Assembly (NCBI GenBank): GCA_023249375.1
Contig: JAHFCT010000001.1
Location: 24,012 to 88,011, forward strand
Length of the DNA: 64,000 nucleotides
Origin: Gemmatimonadota bacterium
Lineage (GTDB): Bacteria > Gemmatimonadota > Gemmatimonadetes > Gemmatimonadales > Gemmatimonadaceae
Reading direction: 5' to 3'
The translations under genes were made by a program, and so were the position numbers. The notes under the pieces were generated by a model. It searched no databases. It worked only from the letters and a program-made list of their open reading frames with translations, and was not told the DNA's origin. Positions 35,161-44,335 of the stretch are shown one piece after another; position 1 is the first letter of the stretch; each line of letters begins with the position of its first letter.

Positions 35161-35180
35161 CATGGCCTCGCCTTTAGGCG

Positions 35181-35876
35181 TTACGGCCGTCGAGCAGACC
35201 CCGCTGCCTGCCGCAGTATTCGGAAGCCAAATGGAATCTCGACGAGCTGCCGCACTTTGCCCGCTCCCACCGTGGCCGGGCTGAACTTCATGCGCGGCAG
35301 CGCCTCGCGAACGGCGGAGCCAAACAGCGGATGATTGGTTTCAATGACGCGAAACGAGGACAGTTCCGCGAGTCCGGTGGTGTCCACGACGAAGCGCACT
35401 ACCGCCTTGCCTTCGACGCCCCGCTGTTCGAGAAAGACGGGATATCGCGGCACCGCACTCGACGGATCGCGCACGGCGGCCGAGTCCACGTTGAGCAGTG
35501 TGAATGCATTCTGCGCCGCTGCGGCGGTTTCCAGCGTCTCAGGCGTGTAGCTGTCCTCCGTGTCCGGCTGCCGAACGCCCGCCGGCGCCGGTCGATCAAC
35601 CCACGCTTCCGGCTCCGCGACTTTCGGCGATCCGGCGTGCATCGACGACCACTTCGCCTTCACCGCGTCCTTCGCCATCGCGGGCTGGTCGGGAGGTAGC
35701 AGGAAGTTGATGGCTGATTCGATGATCGACTCGTGCACAGCGTCCGGCGGCGCGATGGCATGCTGCGCCCCGGTCAGCAGCGCCAGCACCAGCGTGGCAT
35801 GCACGGCAATGCTCACGCCGGCGCCAAGCGGCACACGTTCCTGACTCTGTGGTGGATGCTGCAAGAGGTCGAACAT
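35181..35876 (-). CDS. TonB-family energy transducer-like protein
   Basis: A 231-aa protein with an uncleaved N-terminal TM anchor (VPLGAGVSIAVHATLVLALL, about 15-38), a periplasmic Pro-poor linker and a C-terminal TonB domain of about 90 residues (PRYPVFLEQRGVEGKAVVRF, RVIETNHPLFGSAVREALPR, then MKFSPATVGAG). TonB transfers energy from ExbBD to outer-membrane receptors; no exbBD is in the window. It could serve the TonB-type protein at 24587, but it is on the other strand and far off. It shares its upstream region with the PadR gene. Confidence 0.88.
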   Translation of the reverse strand: MFDLLQHPPQSQERVPLGAGVSIAVHATLVLALLTGAQHAIAPPDAVHESIIESAINFLLPPDQPAMAKDAVKAKWSSMHAGSPKVAEPEAWVDRPAPAGVRQPDTEDSYTPETLETAAAAQNAFTLLNVDSAAVRDPSSAVPRYPVFLEQRGVEGKAVVRFVVDTTGLAELSSFRVIETNHPLFGSAVREALPRMKFSPATVGAGKVRQLVEIPFGFRILRQAAGSARRP

Positions 35877-36060
35877 CGTGCTCCGTGGTGCAACGACTTG
35901 TGCTTAGCCTACCCGCGCGAATCAGACAACATCACCGCGACGCAGGGTTCGTCTCACTGATTCTATCGTATGTCCCTACGAGGGTGGATTTCAATATGGT
36001 CCAACCGTTGGATGGTGACGCGGCGTGCGACCCAGCCTGCCGACGGCTTGGACACCCTTG

Positions 36061-36100
36061 ATTTCGATATATCTTCGTTATATCTTCGACATATCGAAAT
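36061..36100. promoter_or_regulatory. AT-rich repeat operator upstream of padR
   Basis: The 40-bp element starts ATTTCGATAT and ends ATATCGAAAT, a perfect 10-bp inverted repeat. Inside it, three 11-bp direct repeats follow each other without gaps: TTCGATATATC (36063), TTCGTTATATC (36074) and TTCGACATATC (36085). The 11-bp period is about one helical turn. It ends 37 bases before the PadR-family start and is very AT-rich for this genome. A PadR-type dimer array site with autoregulation is the natural reading. Confidence 0.72.
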
Positions 36101-36137
36101 AGGCAGTACCGTGGGCTTCCGGAACAAGGGGGATCCG

Positions 36138-36737
36138 ATGCGGTTCAGCGAACGATGCGGGACGCGGGGCGCGGGACGTGGATGGCGTGGATTTGGCGTC
36201 GATCCCGACGTCTCCGGTTTCATTTGGAAGATGGCCGGTCATCTGCGTGGCGGCCCATTCCGCGGCGGACGGTTCTTCGGACACGGCGACCTCAAGCTGG
36301 TCATCCTGTCGCTGCTCGAAGAGCGCCCGCGACACGGCTATGACATCATCAAGGCCATTGAGGAAAAGTCCGGCGGCATGTACCAGCCCAGTGCCGGAAC
36401 CATCTATCCGACGCTCACGCTCCTCGAGGAGATGGGCTTCGCCCACGCTACGCCCGATGACGGCGGCAAGCGCGTCTACGAGATCACCGACGCGGGCCGG
36501 CAGCACCTGGCCGAGCATCGGACGACGGTGGATGACATCTTCTCACGCATTGCCCGCACCGGGGCAGGCCTCACGAGTGACGCGATGCAGGAGATGAACC
36601 GTGCCTTCCGGCACGCCGCGCGCGCCACCTACACGCATGCGACGCACAAGCTAGACGACCACGAGTTCCTGCGCGGCGTGGCCAAGGTGCTGGATGAAGC
36701 GACCGCCGCCATCGAGAGTCTGGCGACAGGAAAGTAG
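36138..36737 (+). CDS. PadR-family transcriptional regulator
   Basis: A 199-aa regulator. After a Gly/Arg-rich N-terminal tail of about 45 residues (RGAGRGWRGFG, RGGPFRGGRFFGHG) comes the PadR winged helix (DLKLVILSLLEERPRHGYDI, IKAIEEKSGGMYQPSAGTIY, PTLTLLEEMGF, then a wing DDGGKRVYEITDAG). A C-terminal helical dimer domain follows. ATG at 36138 is chosen for the strong AAGGGGG 5-11 bases upstream; the frame runs further up, through the repeat operator. Targets are unknown; autoregulation is likely. It is followed by its own terminator before kup. Confidence 0.92.
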   Translation: MRFSERCGTRGAGRGWRGFGVDPDVSGFIWKMAGHLRGGPFRGGRFFGHGDLKLVILSLLEERPRHGYDIIKAIEEKSGGMYQPSAGTIYPTLTLLEEMGFAHATPDDGGKRVYEITDAGRQHLAEHRTTVDDIFSRIARTGAGLTSDAMQEMNRAFRHAARATYTHATHKLDDHEFLRGVAKVLDEATAAIESLATGK

Positions 36738-36781
36738 GGTCGATGCCGCTGGACGCGGCCGGAGAGCGGCATATGTTACAT

Positions 36782-36810
36782 CGGGTCGCGCATCGTGCGC
36801 GGCCCGTTTT
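36782..36810 (+). terminator. Rho-independent-type terminator after padR
   Basis: CGGGTCGCGCA and TGCGCGGCCCG form an 11-bp stem with one G-T wobble around a TCG loop, followed directly by TTTTG. It lies 45 bases past the padR stop. It also shows that an in-frame start at 36795 for the next gene is unlikely. Confidence 0.72.
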
Positions 36811-36875
36811 GCTTCGGGCGGCGATGCCAGCCGCCCAACGGCGCGAAATTCATTGGGGCGGTGCCCCGCGATCAT

Positions 36876-38870
36876 ATGCCGGCTGATTCTCCCAGCCCCT
36901 CCCCTGACCCGACAGTCACGCCTGTCAACGGCGTCACGGCGCAGCATCAGGTGCCTCATCATGAGCGGCACCACGTGGAACCGAACCCCACGGGAAAGCG
37001 GCTCGGCATCCTCACGCTGACCGCGCTCGGCGTCGTCTTTGGCGATATCGGGACGAGCCCGCTGTATGCGTTGCGCGAGTGCTTCAAGCCGGAGTACGGG
37101 CTGACGCCCACGCCGGCGAACGTCTACGGCGTGCTGTCGCTCATCCTGTGGTCGCTGATCCTCGTGGTCAGCTACAAGTACATCGGGTTCATCATGCGGG
37201 CGGACAACCGCGGCGAGGGCGGGATTCTCGCCATGCTCGCGCTCATCCTGAAGAAGGACTCGCAGCGGCGTCGCGGCCGTGCCCTGCTGATTGGCCTCGG
37301 CCTGTTTGGCGCGGCGCTGCTCTACGGCGACGGCGTCATTACGCCGGCCATTTCGGTGCTCTCCGCCATGGAAGGACTGACGGTGCATAACGCGCGGCTG
37401 GCATCGCTCGTGGTGCCGCTGACCGTCATGATCATCGTCGGACTCTTCGCGGTGCAACGACACGGCACGGCGCGTGTAGGCGCGGCGTTTGGCCCGTTGA
37501 TGGCTCTATGGTTCCTGTCGATCGGCGCTCTCGGCCTCGCGCAGGTGTTGCGCGACGCGCACATCCTCGCGGCGATCAATCCCATTTGGGCGGTGCGTTT
37601 CTTCGCCTTTCACGACCTGCACGCCATCACGGTGCTCGGGGCGGTGGTGCTGGCGGTGACCGGAGCGGAGGCGCTGTACGCGGACATGGGGCACTTCGGT
37701 CGCAAGCCCATCCGGACCGCGTGGTTCTGGATGGTCTTTCCGGCGCTGCTGCTGAACTACTTCGGGCAGGGCTCGCTCGTGCTGGGCAATCCGGCAGCGG
37801 CGGAGAATCCGTTCTTCATGCTGTCGCCGGGGTTCATGCTGTTGCCCATGGTAGCGCTCGCCACCATCGCGGCGATCATCGCGTCGCAGGCGCTGATTTC
37901 GGGCGCGTTCTCCCTGACGCAGCAGTGCATCCAGCTGGGCTACAGCCCGCGCATGTCGATCGTGCACACCTCGGCCAAGGAGTACGGCCAGATCTTCGTC
38001 CCCGAGGTCAACTACGCGCTCGCGATCGGCACGGTGCTGGTGGTGCTCGGCTTCCAATCCTCCACCGCACTTGGCGCGGCGTACGGCATTGCGGTCACGG
38101 GGACGATGACCATCACGACGATCTTGTTCTTCGTGATCTCGGCGCACCGATGGCAGTGGCCGATGGGCAAGGTGGTCGCGCTCACGGTGCTCTTTCTCGG
38201 GGTGGACCTCAGTTTCCTCGTGGCCAACGCGATCAAGATCGAGCATGGCGGCTGGGTGCCCGTGATGATGGCCATCGTGCTGTTTACGCTGATGACCACA
38301 TGGAAGCGCGGCCGTCTCATCCTGCGCGAGCGGCTGCAGGAAATCACGATGCCGCTCGATGCCTTCCTGAAGAGCCTGTCATCGGGCAAGATCCTGCGCG
38401 TGCCCGGCACGGCGGTCTTCATGACGTCCGAGGCGGGCGGCGCCCCGGTGGTGCTGCTGCACCACCTGAAGCACAACAAGGTGCTGCACGAGCAGGTCAT
38501 CCTGTTGTCCATCGGGACCGCCGAGGTGCCCGAAGTGCGCGACGTCGACCGTGTCGACTTCGAGCGGATGGAGCACGGCTTCGTGCGCGCCAATGCGGTG
38601 TACGGATTCATGGAGTCGCCTGACGTCACCGAAGTGCTTGGCCTGCTGCGGCAGCAGGGGCTGAAGGCGCGGCCGATGGAGACCAGCTACTATCTGGGCC
38701 GCGAGCAGCTGATCCCGCGACAGAAGGCGTGGAAAGAAGGCGGCATGACGATGAGCATCTGGCGCAAGAAACTCTTCGCGTTCATGGCGCGCAATGCGCA
38801 GTCGGCAGCCGCGTTCTTCCAGCTCCCGCCGAACCGCGTGGTGGAGCTCGGGACGCAGATCGAGTTCTAG
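36876..38870 (+). CDS. kup: Kup-family potassium uptake protein
   Basis: A 664-aa K+/H+ symporter with about 12 TM segments in the first 460 residues and a cytoplasmic C-terminal domain. The N-terminal signature GVVFGDIGTSPLYALRECF is diagnostic of KUP/HAK/KT. GEGGILAMLALILKKDSQRR and LLYGDGVITPAISVLSAMEG follow. The N-terminal 45 residues are a polar, Pro/His-rich extension. ATG at 36876 is preferred since upstream in-frame codons overlap the padR terminator, though no good ribosome site is visible. It is a single-gene unit that ends at a GC hairpin. Confidence 0.95.
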   Translation: MPADSPSPSPDPTVTPVNGVTAQHQVPHHERHHVEPNPTGKRLGILTLTALGVVFGDIGTSPLYALRECFKPEYGLTPTPANVYGVLSLILWSLILVVSYKYIGFIMRADNRGEGGILAMLALILKKDSQRRRGRALLIGLGLFGAALLYGDGVITPAISVLSAMEGLTVHNARLASLVVPLTVMIIVGLFAVQRHGTARVGAAFGPLMALWFLSIGALGLAQVLRDAHILAAINPIWAVRFFAFHDLHAITVLGAVVLAVTGAEALYADMGHFGRKPIRTAWFWMVFPALLLNYFGQGSLVLGNPAAAENPFFMLSPGFMLLPMVALATIAAIIASQALISGAFSLTQQCIQLGYSPRMSIVHTSAKEYGQIFVPEVNYALAIGTVLVVLGFQSSTALGAAYGIAVTGTMTITTILFFVISAHRWQWPMGKVVALTVLFLGVDLSFLVANAIKIEHGGWVPVMMAIVLFTLMTTWKRGRLILRERLQEITMPLDAFLKSLSSGKILRVPGTAVFMTSEAGGAPVVLLHHLKHNKVLHEQVILLSIGTAEVPEVRDVDRVDFERMEHGFVRANAVYGFMESPDVTEVLGLLRQQGLKARPMETSYYLGREQLIPRQKAWKEGGMTMSIWRKKLFAFMARNAQSAAAFFQLPPNRVVELGTQIEF

Positions 38871-38889
38871 ACGTCACGGTGGTGACCCA

Positions 38890-38918
38890 GGGCGCGACGC
38901 GTTGACGGCGTCGCGCCC
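38890..38918 (+). terminator. Hairpin after kup
   Basis: GGGCGCGACGC and GCGTCGCGCCC pair perfectly (11 bp) around a 7-base loop, 19 bases past the kup stop. The next bases are TCCATCG, not a T run. Confidence 0.55.
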
Positions 38919-39008
38919 TCCATCGTCTGCGCAGACGGCGCGCCGGGATTGGCTGAGCGCACGCACGTGATGCAATTTCCGGAGTTCGTTTCCCTAGCCC
39001 GATTTCCG

Positions 39009-41843
39009 ATGCGCCGACTAATGCTCGCCGCCGTTGCCTGCCTCGCCGCCTTGCCGCTCGCAGCGCAGCGCACGCCCGTCGATTCGCTCCGCGACGACGC
39101 CAAGTTCTCGTTCTACGCCAAGGGTCCGTACCGCGCGTCCGTGCCGAAACCGGATGACGGGCTCGGCTACGCCATTGGCTCGTGGCATACGCAGTACGCC
39201 TCGCAGGAGCGCGTGTTGCTGGCCATCGCCGGCGCCGCCAAGGACCGCGTGAGGGTCGAGGAGATCGGCCGCACCGGCGAGAAGCGCACGATGCGCATCT
39301 ATGTGGTGTCGAGCCCCGAGAACATCGCGCGTCTCGATGCGATTCGTGCCGACCTCGATCGCATGGCCGATCCGCGCGGCGCCAGCGCGGCGGAACTCGA
39401 CGCCATCGCGGCGCGCACGCCGGCCGTCGTCTGGTTCAGCGGCTCGGTGCATGGCGACGAAGTGCCGGGCTTCGAGGCGTCGATGGCGTTGCTCTATCAC
39501 TTCGCGGCGACGGACGATCCCAAGACGCTCGCGTTGCTCAAGGACGCGATCGTCATCATCAACCCGTCGTCGAATCCCGACGGGCACGAACGCTTCTCGG
39601 TCTGGTCCAACTCGATTGCGGTGGGAAGTGCCGAGCGCGCCGGCCTCGAGCAGCAGCGCGGCCAGCCGTGGACGATCAGCGGGCGCTACAATCACTACCG
39701 GTTCGACATGAACCGCGACCTCATCGCCACCACGCAGCAGGAAGTGCGCAACATTGTCGGCGGCATGCTGCGCTGGCACCCGATGGTCACGGCGGACTTG
39801 CACGGCTACACCACGCAATACTACATGGCCCCGGCGTCGCGCCCGATCAACACCAACATCAGCGGCTGGCCAAATAAGTGGGCCGAGGCGGTGGGCGCCG
39901 GCAATGCGCACGCGTTCGACGAGTTCGGCTGGCTGTACTACGTGCGCGACCAGTTCGATCTCTACTACCCGGGATACTACGACACGTGGCCGGCGCTTAA
40001 CGGTGCCATGGGCGCGACCTTTGAAACCGACGGCGGCCCGGCGCTGCTGAAGCGCCGCGAAGATGGCACGCTGCTCTCGCTGCGCGACGGCATCGCCAAG
40101 CATTATACGGCCGCGATCGCAACGTTCGAGACCACGGCGGCGCGCGCGAAGGAGCGCGTGAAGGACTACGTGGCGTTCCGGCAGTCGGCCGTCGCCGATG
40201 GCAAGTCCCAGCCGATGAAGCGCGTCGTCTTTGCGCCAGGCAGCGATCCGGCGCGCGCCGCGGAGCTGGCCGCGGCGCTGCTGCGCGGCGGAGTCGAAGT
40301 GCATCGGCTCGTCCAGCCGCTGAACAGCACGAAAGCACACGCGTACAGCGATGACGCCGTCGCCGCGCGCACGTTCCCGGCCGGCTCATTCGTGGTGGAC
40401 ATGTCGCAGCCGCAGGGACGACTGGCCAAAGCCGTACTTGAGCCCGATCCGGCGCTTGATCCCGTCTTCGCCAAGACGCAGCTCGATTACTTCCGGCGCA
40501 ACATCAACCGCGGCAAGAGCGCCGGCGGCGAGGGCTACGAGTTCTACGACATCACCGCGTGGGCACTGCCTGTAGCCTACGGCGTCGAGGCGTGGTGGAC
40601 GGAGGATGCAGCGGCGATGAGCGGTGACAAGTTGTCGCTTCCCGCCGAGCCGGCGCCGCGCGTGAACGGCGAAGTACTGCCGGTCGCGGTGCGCGGCGGC
40701 ATCGTCGATGGAGCCAATGCCAAGTCGGCGTATCTCTGGCGCAACGATCGGGCGGGCGCCTCGCGTCTCGCCGGCCAGCTGTTGCAAGACGGGTACAAGC
40801 TGGCGATCGCGAGCGAGCCGATTCAGACAGGCAAGTTGGACTGGCCGCGCGGCACGTGGGTGGCGCGCGTGTCGCGCAATGACGGCACGCTGCAAGCGCG
40901 CGTCGATGCGCTGGCCAAGAGCGCCGGCGTCGAAGTGACCGGCGTCAACACGGCGTTCCCCGAGACGGCGCAATACGGCACGGGCTCGGAGAGAACCGTT
41001 GCGGTGCAGGAACCGAAGATCGCCATCGCCGCCGACCAGGGGATTTCACTCGGCGGGTACGGGGCCATCTGGTGGAGCTTTGAACAGCGCTTCGGCATCA
41101 AGTTCACGCCGGTCGCGTTGTCGTCGCTCAACGGCGACATGTCGGCGTTCAACGTGATCATCATTCCCGACGGCAGCGCCGGCACGCTCGGCAAGGGCGC
41201 CGGATTGAAGGCGTGGATGGAGAAAGGCGGCACGCTGATCACGATGGGAGGGGCCACCTCATGGGCGGCCCGAGAGGAAACGGGAATGACGACGGCGCGC
41301 ATCCTCACGGCGGATGAGAAGGACGAAAAGCCGAAGGCGGACGACAAGAAGAAGGACGACGCGTCCGCCGAGAAGAAAGATGCGCCTGCCAAGAAGGAGG
41401 CTGCCGAGAAGAAGGACGCGGCCGCCGTTCCGGCGCCGGGTGCCGACTCACTGCTCGCAGTGAAGAGTCCGACGGCGAACCCCAACGCGCCGCAACCGAT
41501 TCCCGGCGCGCACTTCGACGTCGTCTTCGACATGACGCACTGGCTGACGCTCGGCGTGGAGAAGCAGCGCGCCACGGTGATGATGGAGGGCGATGCGTTC
41601 CTGAAGCTCTCGAAGGAGGGATCCAACGTCGCCGTCTTCCCGGCGACCGGCCCGCTCAAGCGCGCTGGGTTCACGTTCCCCGACAACACGGAACGCCTGC
41701 TCAAGGGGACGGCGCTGATCGTCGAGGAATCCGTTGGTCGCGGTCATCTGGTGATGTTCGCCAACGATCCGATGTTCCGCGGATGGTGGCGCGGGCTGGA
41801 TCGTGTGGTGATGAATGCGGTGCTGCTGGGAGGGGCGTTCTAA
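39009..41843 (+). CDS. Secreted zinc carboxypeptidase-like protein, peptidase family M14
   Basis: A 944-aa exported metallopeptidase. ATG at 39009 is preferred since it begins the signal peptide MRRLMLAAVACLAALPLAAQ; the frame extends back to 38949. Zinc ligands are H148 and E151 in SVHGDEVPGFE and H265 in TADLHGYTTQ; the candidate catalytic Glu is E339 in GATFETDGG. PSSNPDGHERF also fits M14. The C-terminal half looks like a glutamine-amidotransferase-like fold with a flexible Lys/Asp/Ala-rich insertion at about 769-808. Family members trim C-terminal residues from peptides; this large secreted subtype is common in Gemmatimonadota and Bacteroidota. Substrate unknown. Confidence 0.9.
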   Translation: MRRLMLAAVACLAALPLAAQRTPVDSLRDDAKFSFYAKGPYRASVPKPDDGLGYAIGSWHTQYASQERVLLAIAGAAKDRVRVEEIGRTGEKRTMRIYVVSSPENIARLDAIRADLDRMADPRGASAAELDAIAARTPAVVWFSGSVHGDEVPGFEASMALLYHFAATDDPKTLALLKDAIVIINPSSNPDGHERFSVWSNSIAVGSAERAGLEQQRGQPWTISGRYNHYRFDMNRDLIATTQQEVRNIVGGMLRWHPMVTADLHGYTTQYYMAPASRPINTNISGWPNKWAEAVGAGNAHAFDEFGWLYYVRDQFDLYYPGYYDTWPALNGAMGATFETDGGPALLKRREDGTLLSLRDGIAKHYTAAIATFETTAARAKERVKDYVAFRQSAVADGKSQPMKRVVFAPGSDPARAAELAAALLRGGVEVHRLVQPLNSTKAHAYSDDAVAARTFPAGSFVVDMSQPQGRLAKAVLEPDPALDPVFAKTQLDYFRRNINRGKSAGGEGYEFYDITAWALPVAYGVEAWWTEDAAAMSGDKLSLPAEPAPRVNGEVLPVAVRGGIVDGANAKSAYLWRNDRAGASRLAGQLLQDGYKLAIASEPIQTGKLDWPRGTWVARVSRNDGTLQARVDALAKSAGVEVTGVNTAFPETAQYGTGSERTVAVQEPKIAIAADQGISLGGYGAIWWSFEQRFGIKFTPVALSSLNGDMSAFNVIIIPDGSAGTLGKGAGLKAWMEKGGTLITMGGATSWAAREETGMTTARILTADEKDEKPKADDKKKDDASAEKKDAPAKKEAAEKKDAAAVPAPGADSLLAVKSPTANPNAPQPIPGAHFDVVFDMTHWLTLGVEKQRATVMMEGDAFLKLSKEGSNVAVFPATGPLKRAGFTFPDNTERLLKGTALIVEESVGRGHLVMFANDPMFRGWWRGLDRVVMNAVLLGGAF

Positions 41844-41862
41844 CCACCTGGGTCAGCGAAGA

Positions 41863-41900
41863 CGGTCGGGGGTGCGGCGAGTGCGCCGCACCCCCGACCG
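41863..41900. terminator. Very stable bidirectional hairpin between converging genes
   Basis: CGGTCGGGGGTGCGGCG and CGCCGCACCCCCGACCG form a perfect 17-bp stem with an AGTG loop. It lies 19 bases after the M14 gene stop and 27 bases from the 3' end of the converging PDZ gene. No T run on either side. Confidence 0.72.
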
Positions 41901-41927
41901 CGATGCCGATGCAGTGGCCTGCAGCCG

Positions 41928-43055
41928 CTACATCCGCACGGTCCGCGTCCGCGAATACGTCACGCGCATGTCCTGCAACTGCTTCCGCGCCGACTCCATG
42001 CTGCGCTGCATCTCGATGCGCGCCTTTGGCAGTTCGCTGCGCAGCGTCTGCTCGATCGTCTTGCGCACGCCGTCCATTTGCAACTGAATCACGGCGGCGT
42101 CGCCATCAAACGAACGGTACTGGATGCTCGGCGCGTGCGGTGCCGACGGCGGCGTCGGCACCGTGAAGGTCATTCCGGACATCGGCGGCATTGGAGCCAT
42201 CGGGGCCATTGGTGCCTCCGGCGAGCGGAGAAACATGAAACCGGACGAACCGCCTTCCTTGAGCGAGGACGCCTTCGCCAGCGTCACCTTCACCGGCCGC
42301 GCGCGGCCGCCCGACACGACGGTGAGTTCCACGACGTCGCCCGGCTTGCCCTTGCCCACTTCGCGGCTCAGGCGGCTCAACCGCGAGCTTGCCACCCACG
42401 AATCCTCGAGATCGTCCTTGGACATCTTGAGCGACACGCCGTTGATCGCGGCGATGCGGTCACCTTCCATGATCCCGGCCTTCTCGGCGGGACCGTCCTC
42501 AGACACCGATGTGACGAACACGCCCATCGTGTCGCGCTTGCTGCCCGTGATGCTGAAATTGATGCCGAGCACCGCGCGCTCGTCGCGTTTGATCGCGGAC
42601 GCGCTCGGACGGTTCAGCTCGTCGGCGGCGACGGTCTTCACTTTGTACGACTTGCTCGCGCCATCATGCCACACCTGCAGCGTGACCTCGTCACCGGCCT
42701 TCGCCTTGCCGAGTTCGCGGGTCAGACGGCGCTGCATGATGCCGCCCATTTCGTCATCGCCCGCGTCATCGCGGCTCACGCGCAGCGACACCCCGTTGAT
42801 CGACTGAATGCGGTCGCCCTCGGTGAGCCCCGCCTTTTCCGCGGGCCCGCCTGACGACAGTGACGAGATCAGCACGCCCAGAGTGTCGCGTCTGCTGCCC
42901 GACGAGGTGGACACGCCGATCATGGCGCGATTGCCGTCGGAGCCCGCGCTGGCGATGGCCCATTCGCCAGAGCCGCCGGGGACGACCCGCACCGATTGTG
43001 CCGAGAGCGGCAGGGCGAGCGCAAGACAGCTGGAGAGAAGCAGCGTACGGTACAT
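41928..43055 (-). CDS. Secreted two-PDZ-domain protein
   Basis: A 375-aa exported protein with a signal peptide (LLLSSCLALALPLSAQ). Two PDZ domains are visible: residues about 45-145 (GVLISSLSSGGPAEKAGLTE, GDRIQSINGVSL) and about 160-265 (GVFVTSVSEDGPAEKAGIME, GDRIAAINGVSL). The C-terminal third has a Pro/Met-rich stretch (APMAPMAPMPPMSGM) and a final helix with LPKARIEMQRSMESARKQLQ. No protease domain is present, so it is not DegP/HtrA; a scaffold or chaperone role in the envelope is possible. It faces the FkbM gene across a 212-base shared upstream region in which I see no clear promoter. Confidence 0.87.
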   Translation of the reverse strand: MYRTLLLSSCLALALPLSAQSVRVVPGGSGEWAIASAGSDGNRAMIGVSTSSGSRRDTLGVLISSLSSGGPAEKAGLTEGDRIQSINGVSLRVSRDDAGDDEMGGIMQRRLTRELGKAKAGDEVTLQVWHDGASKSYKVKTVAADELNRPSASAIKRDERAVLGINFSITGSKRDTMGVFVTSVSEDGPAEKAGIMEGDRIAAINGVSLKMSKDDLEDSWVASSRLSRLSREVGKGKPGDVVELTVVSGGRARPVKVTLAKASSLKEGGSSGFMFLRSPEAPMAPMAPMPPMSGMTFTVPTPPSAPHAPSIQYRSFDGDAAVIQLQMDGVRKTIEQTLRSELPKARIEMQRSMESARKQLQDMRVTYSRTRTVRM

Positions 43056-43267
43056 TGGGAGCCTCGGAAGGACGGGAACTGGGTTGCGTCATCCAGTCAG
43101 TCACCGGGCCCGGCAGAAGGGTTTCCTGTTCGGTTGCCCCGACGAAGCGCGGAGAGACATTCTTATGAGGTGCATCCGCGCGCGCACGACGGCGCCTGTT
43201 TTTCCAACGACCCGTTCACCCACATGACCTGGCAGCAAACGACGGCCCGCGTACAATCGAATCGATC

Positions 43268-44182
43268 GTGCCAAACACGCGGGGCGCGGCCCGCGTGAGC
43301 GCCCTCGTTCATCGTATCGGCCACGGCCTGCGGCGCCGGTGGCGCGCCTACCGCATGAATGCGTGGGGACCGGAGCCAGCCTGGCGGCGCACGCACGAAG
43401 GACTTTGGATGATGCTGCGCGCGCACGACTGGCTGGATGAGATGCTGTTCTTCGGCGGCTTTGACGTCGCCTTTCCGCGGCACGTCGGCACTCTCGTGCA
43501 GCCGGGCGAATGGGCCCTTGATCTCGGTGCGCAGAAAGGCTGGTTCTCGCTGCTGCTGGGGCGGGCCGTTGGCGCGGGCGGCCGCGTACTGGCCTTCGAG
43601 CCCGATCCGCGCGCGTACGCGCACTGCGTGGCGAATCGCGACCGCAACGGGATGACGCAGATTGTCGCGCTCGCCCTCGCGGCCGGTGATGAAGACGGCA
43701 CCATTCAGTTCTTCCTCAACGAAACGCTCGGCTGGTCGAGCCGATTCCCCAGCGCCGATCAGCAGGCACAACTCGTCCGGGAAGTGACCGTGCGCGTGGC
43801 GCCGGTGGATGCCGTGCTCGCTGAGCACCGCCAAGGCGATTCTCCCGCCGTCTCCCTCGTGAAGATCGATGTCGAGGGCTCCGAGGTCAGGGCGCTGCGC
43901 GGTATGCGCGCACTGCTCGAACGCGAAACCCCAACGCTCTGGCTCGAGATCAATCGCACCGCGCTCGCCGCCGCCGGAACGAGTGCCGCCGACATCGAGT
44001 CGATGCTGGCGCCGCTGGGCTACCGCTTCGCGTGGCCCGAATGGAGCGACCCGGTCATCGGCTCCGCCAGCCTCACGTATCATCCACTCGAGAGCTTGAA
44101 CGCGCTGGATCGCGACCTGTTTGACGTCATCGCCTACGCGCCCCGCTACGCCGAGCGCGCGCACCGCATTCTTGGCTGGTAG
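43268..44182 (+). CDS. FkbM-family SAM-dependent methyltransferase
   Basis: A 304-aa class I methyltransferase. SAM-binding motif I reads EWALDLGAQKGWFSLLLGRA near residue 80, followed by the acidic loop LAFEPDPRAYAHC and the FkbM-typical VSLVKIDVEGSEVRALRGM near residue 200. The substrate is not evident; FkbM members methylate hydroxyls of sugars, polyketides or glycans. The start used is GTG at 43268, and GTG at 43295 is an alternative, as neither has a strong ribosome site. The cysteine-synthase-like gene follows after 153 bases on the same strand. Confidence 0.9.
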   Translation: MPNTRGAARVSALVHRIGHGLRRRWRAYRMNAWGPEPAWRRTHEGLWMMLRAHDWLDEMLFFGGFDVAFPRHVGTLVQPGEWALDLGAQKGWFSLLLGRAVGAGGRVLAFEPDPRAYAHCVANRDRNGMTQIVALALAAGDEDGTIQFFLNETLGWSSRFPSADQQAQLVREVTVRVAPVDAVLAEHRQGDSPAVSLVKIDVEGSEVRALRGMRALLERETPTLWLEINRTALAAAGTSAADIESMLAPLGYRFAWPEWSDPVIGSASLTYHPLESLNALDRDLFDVIAYAPRYAERAHRILGW

Positions 44183-44335
44183 CGTGACCGGCACGGGATC
44201 CGCTCGCGATGGGGGTCCCGAGTCGTCTGGCTTTGTCCTACAGAAGCCCGTCGAATTGCCGACAGCGCCCGCCGGCGGCCCCTTCGAACTTTCAGTCGCG
44301 TCTCGCCACGGGGCGCACCTTTCCGGAGTCTGCTC

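Noticed and set aside
35877..36137. A small gene or riboswitch in the longest gap (261 bases)
   Set aside because: No convincing frame with a ribosome site and no known riboswitch pattern was seen. The gap is explained by divergent promoters and the PadR repeat operator.
36795..36875. An N-terminal extension of Kup from 36795
   Set aside because: It would begin inside the padR terminator hairpin, and the extra residues do not look like a Kup N-terminus.
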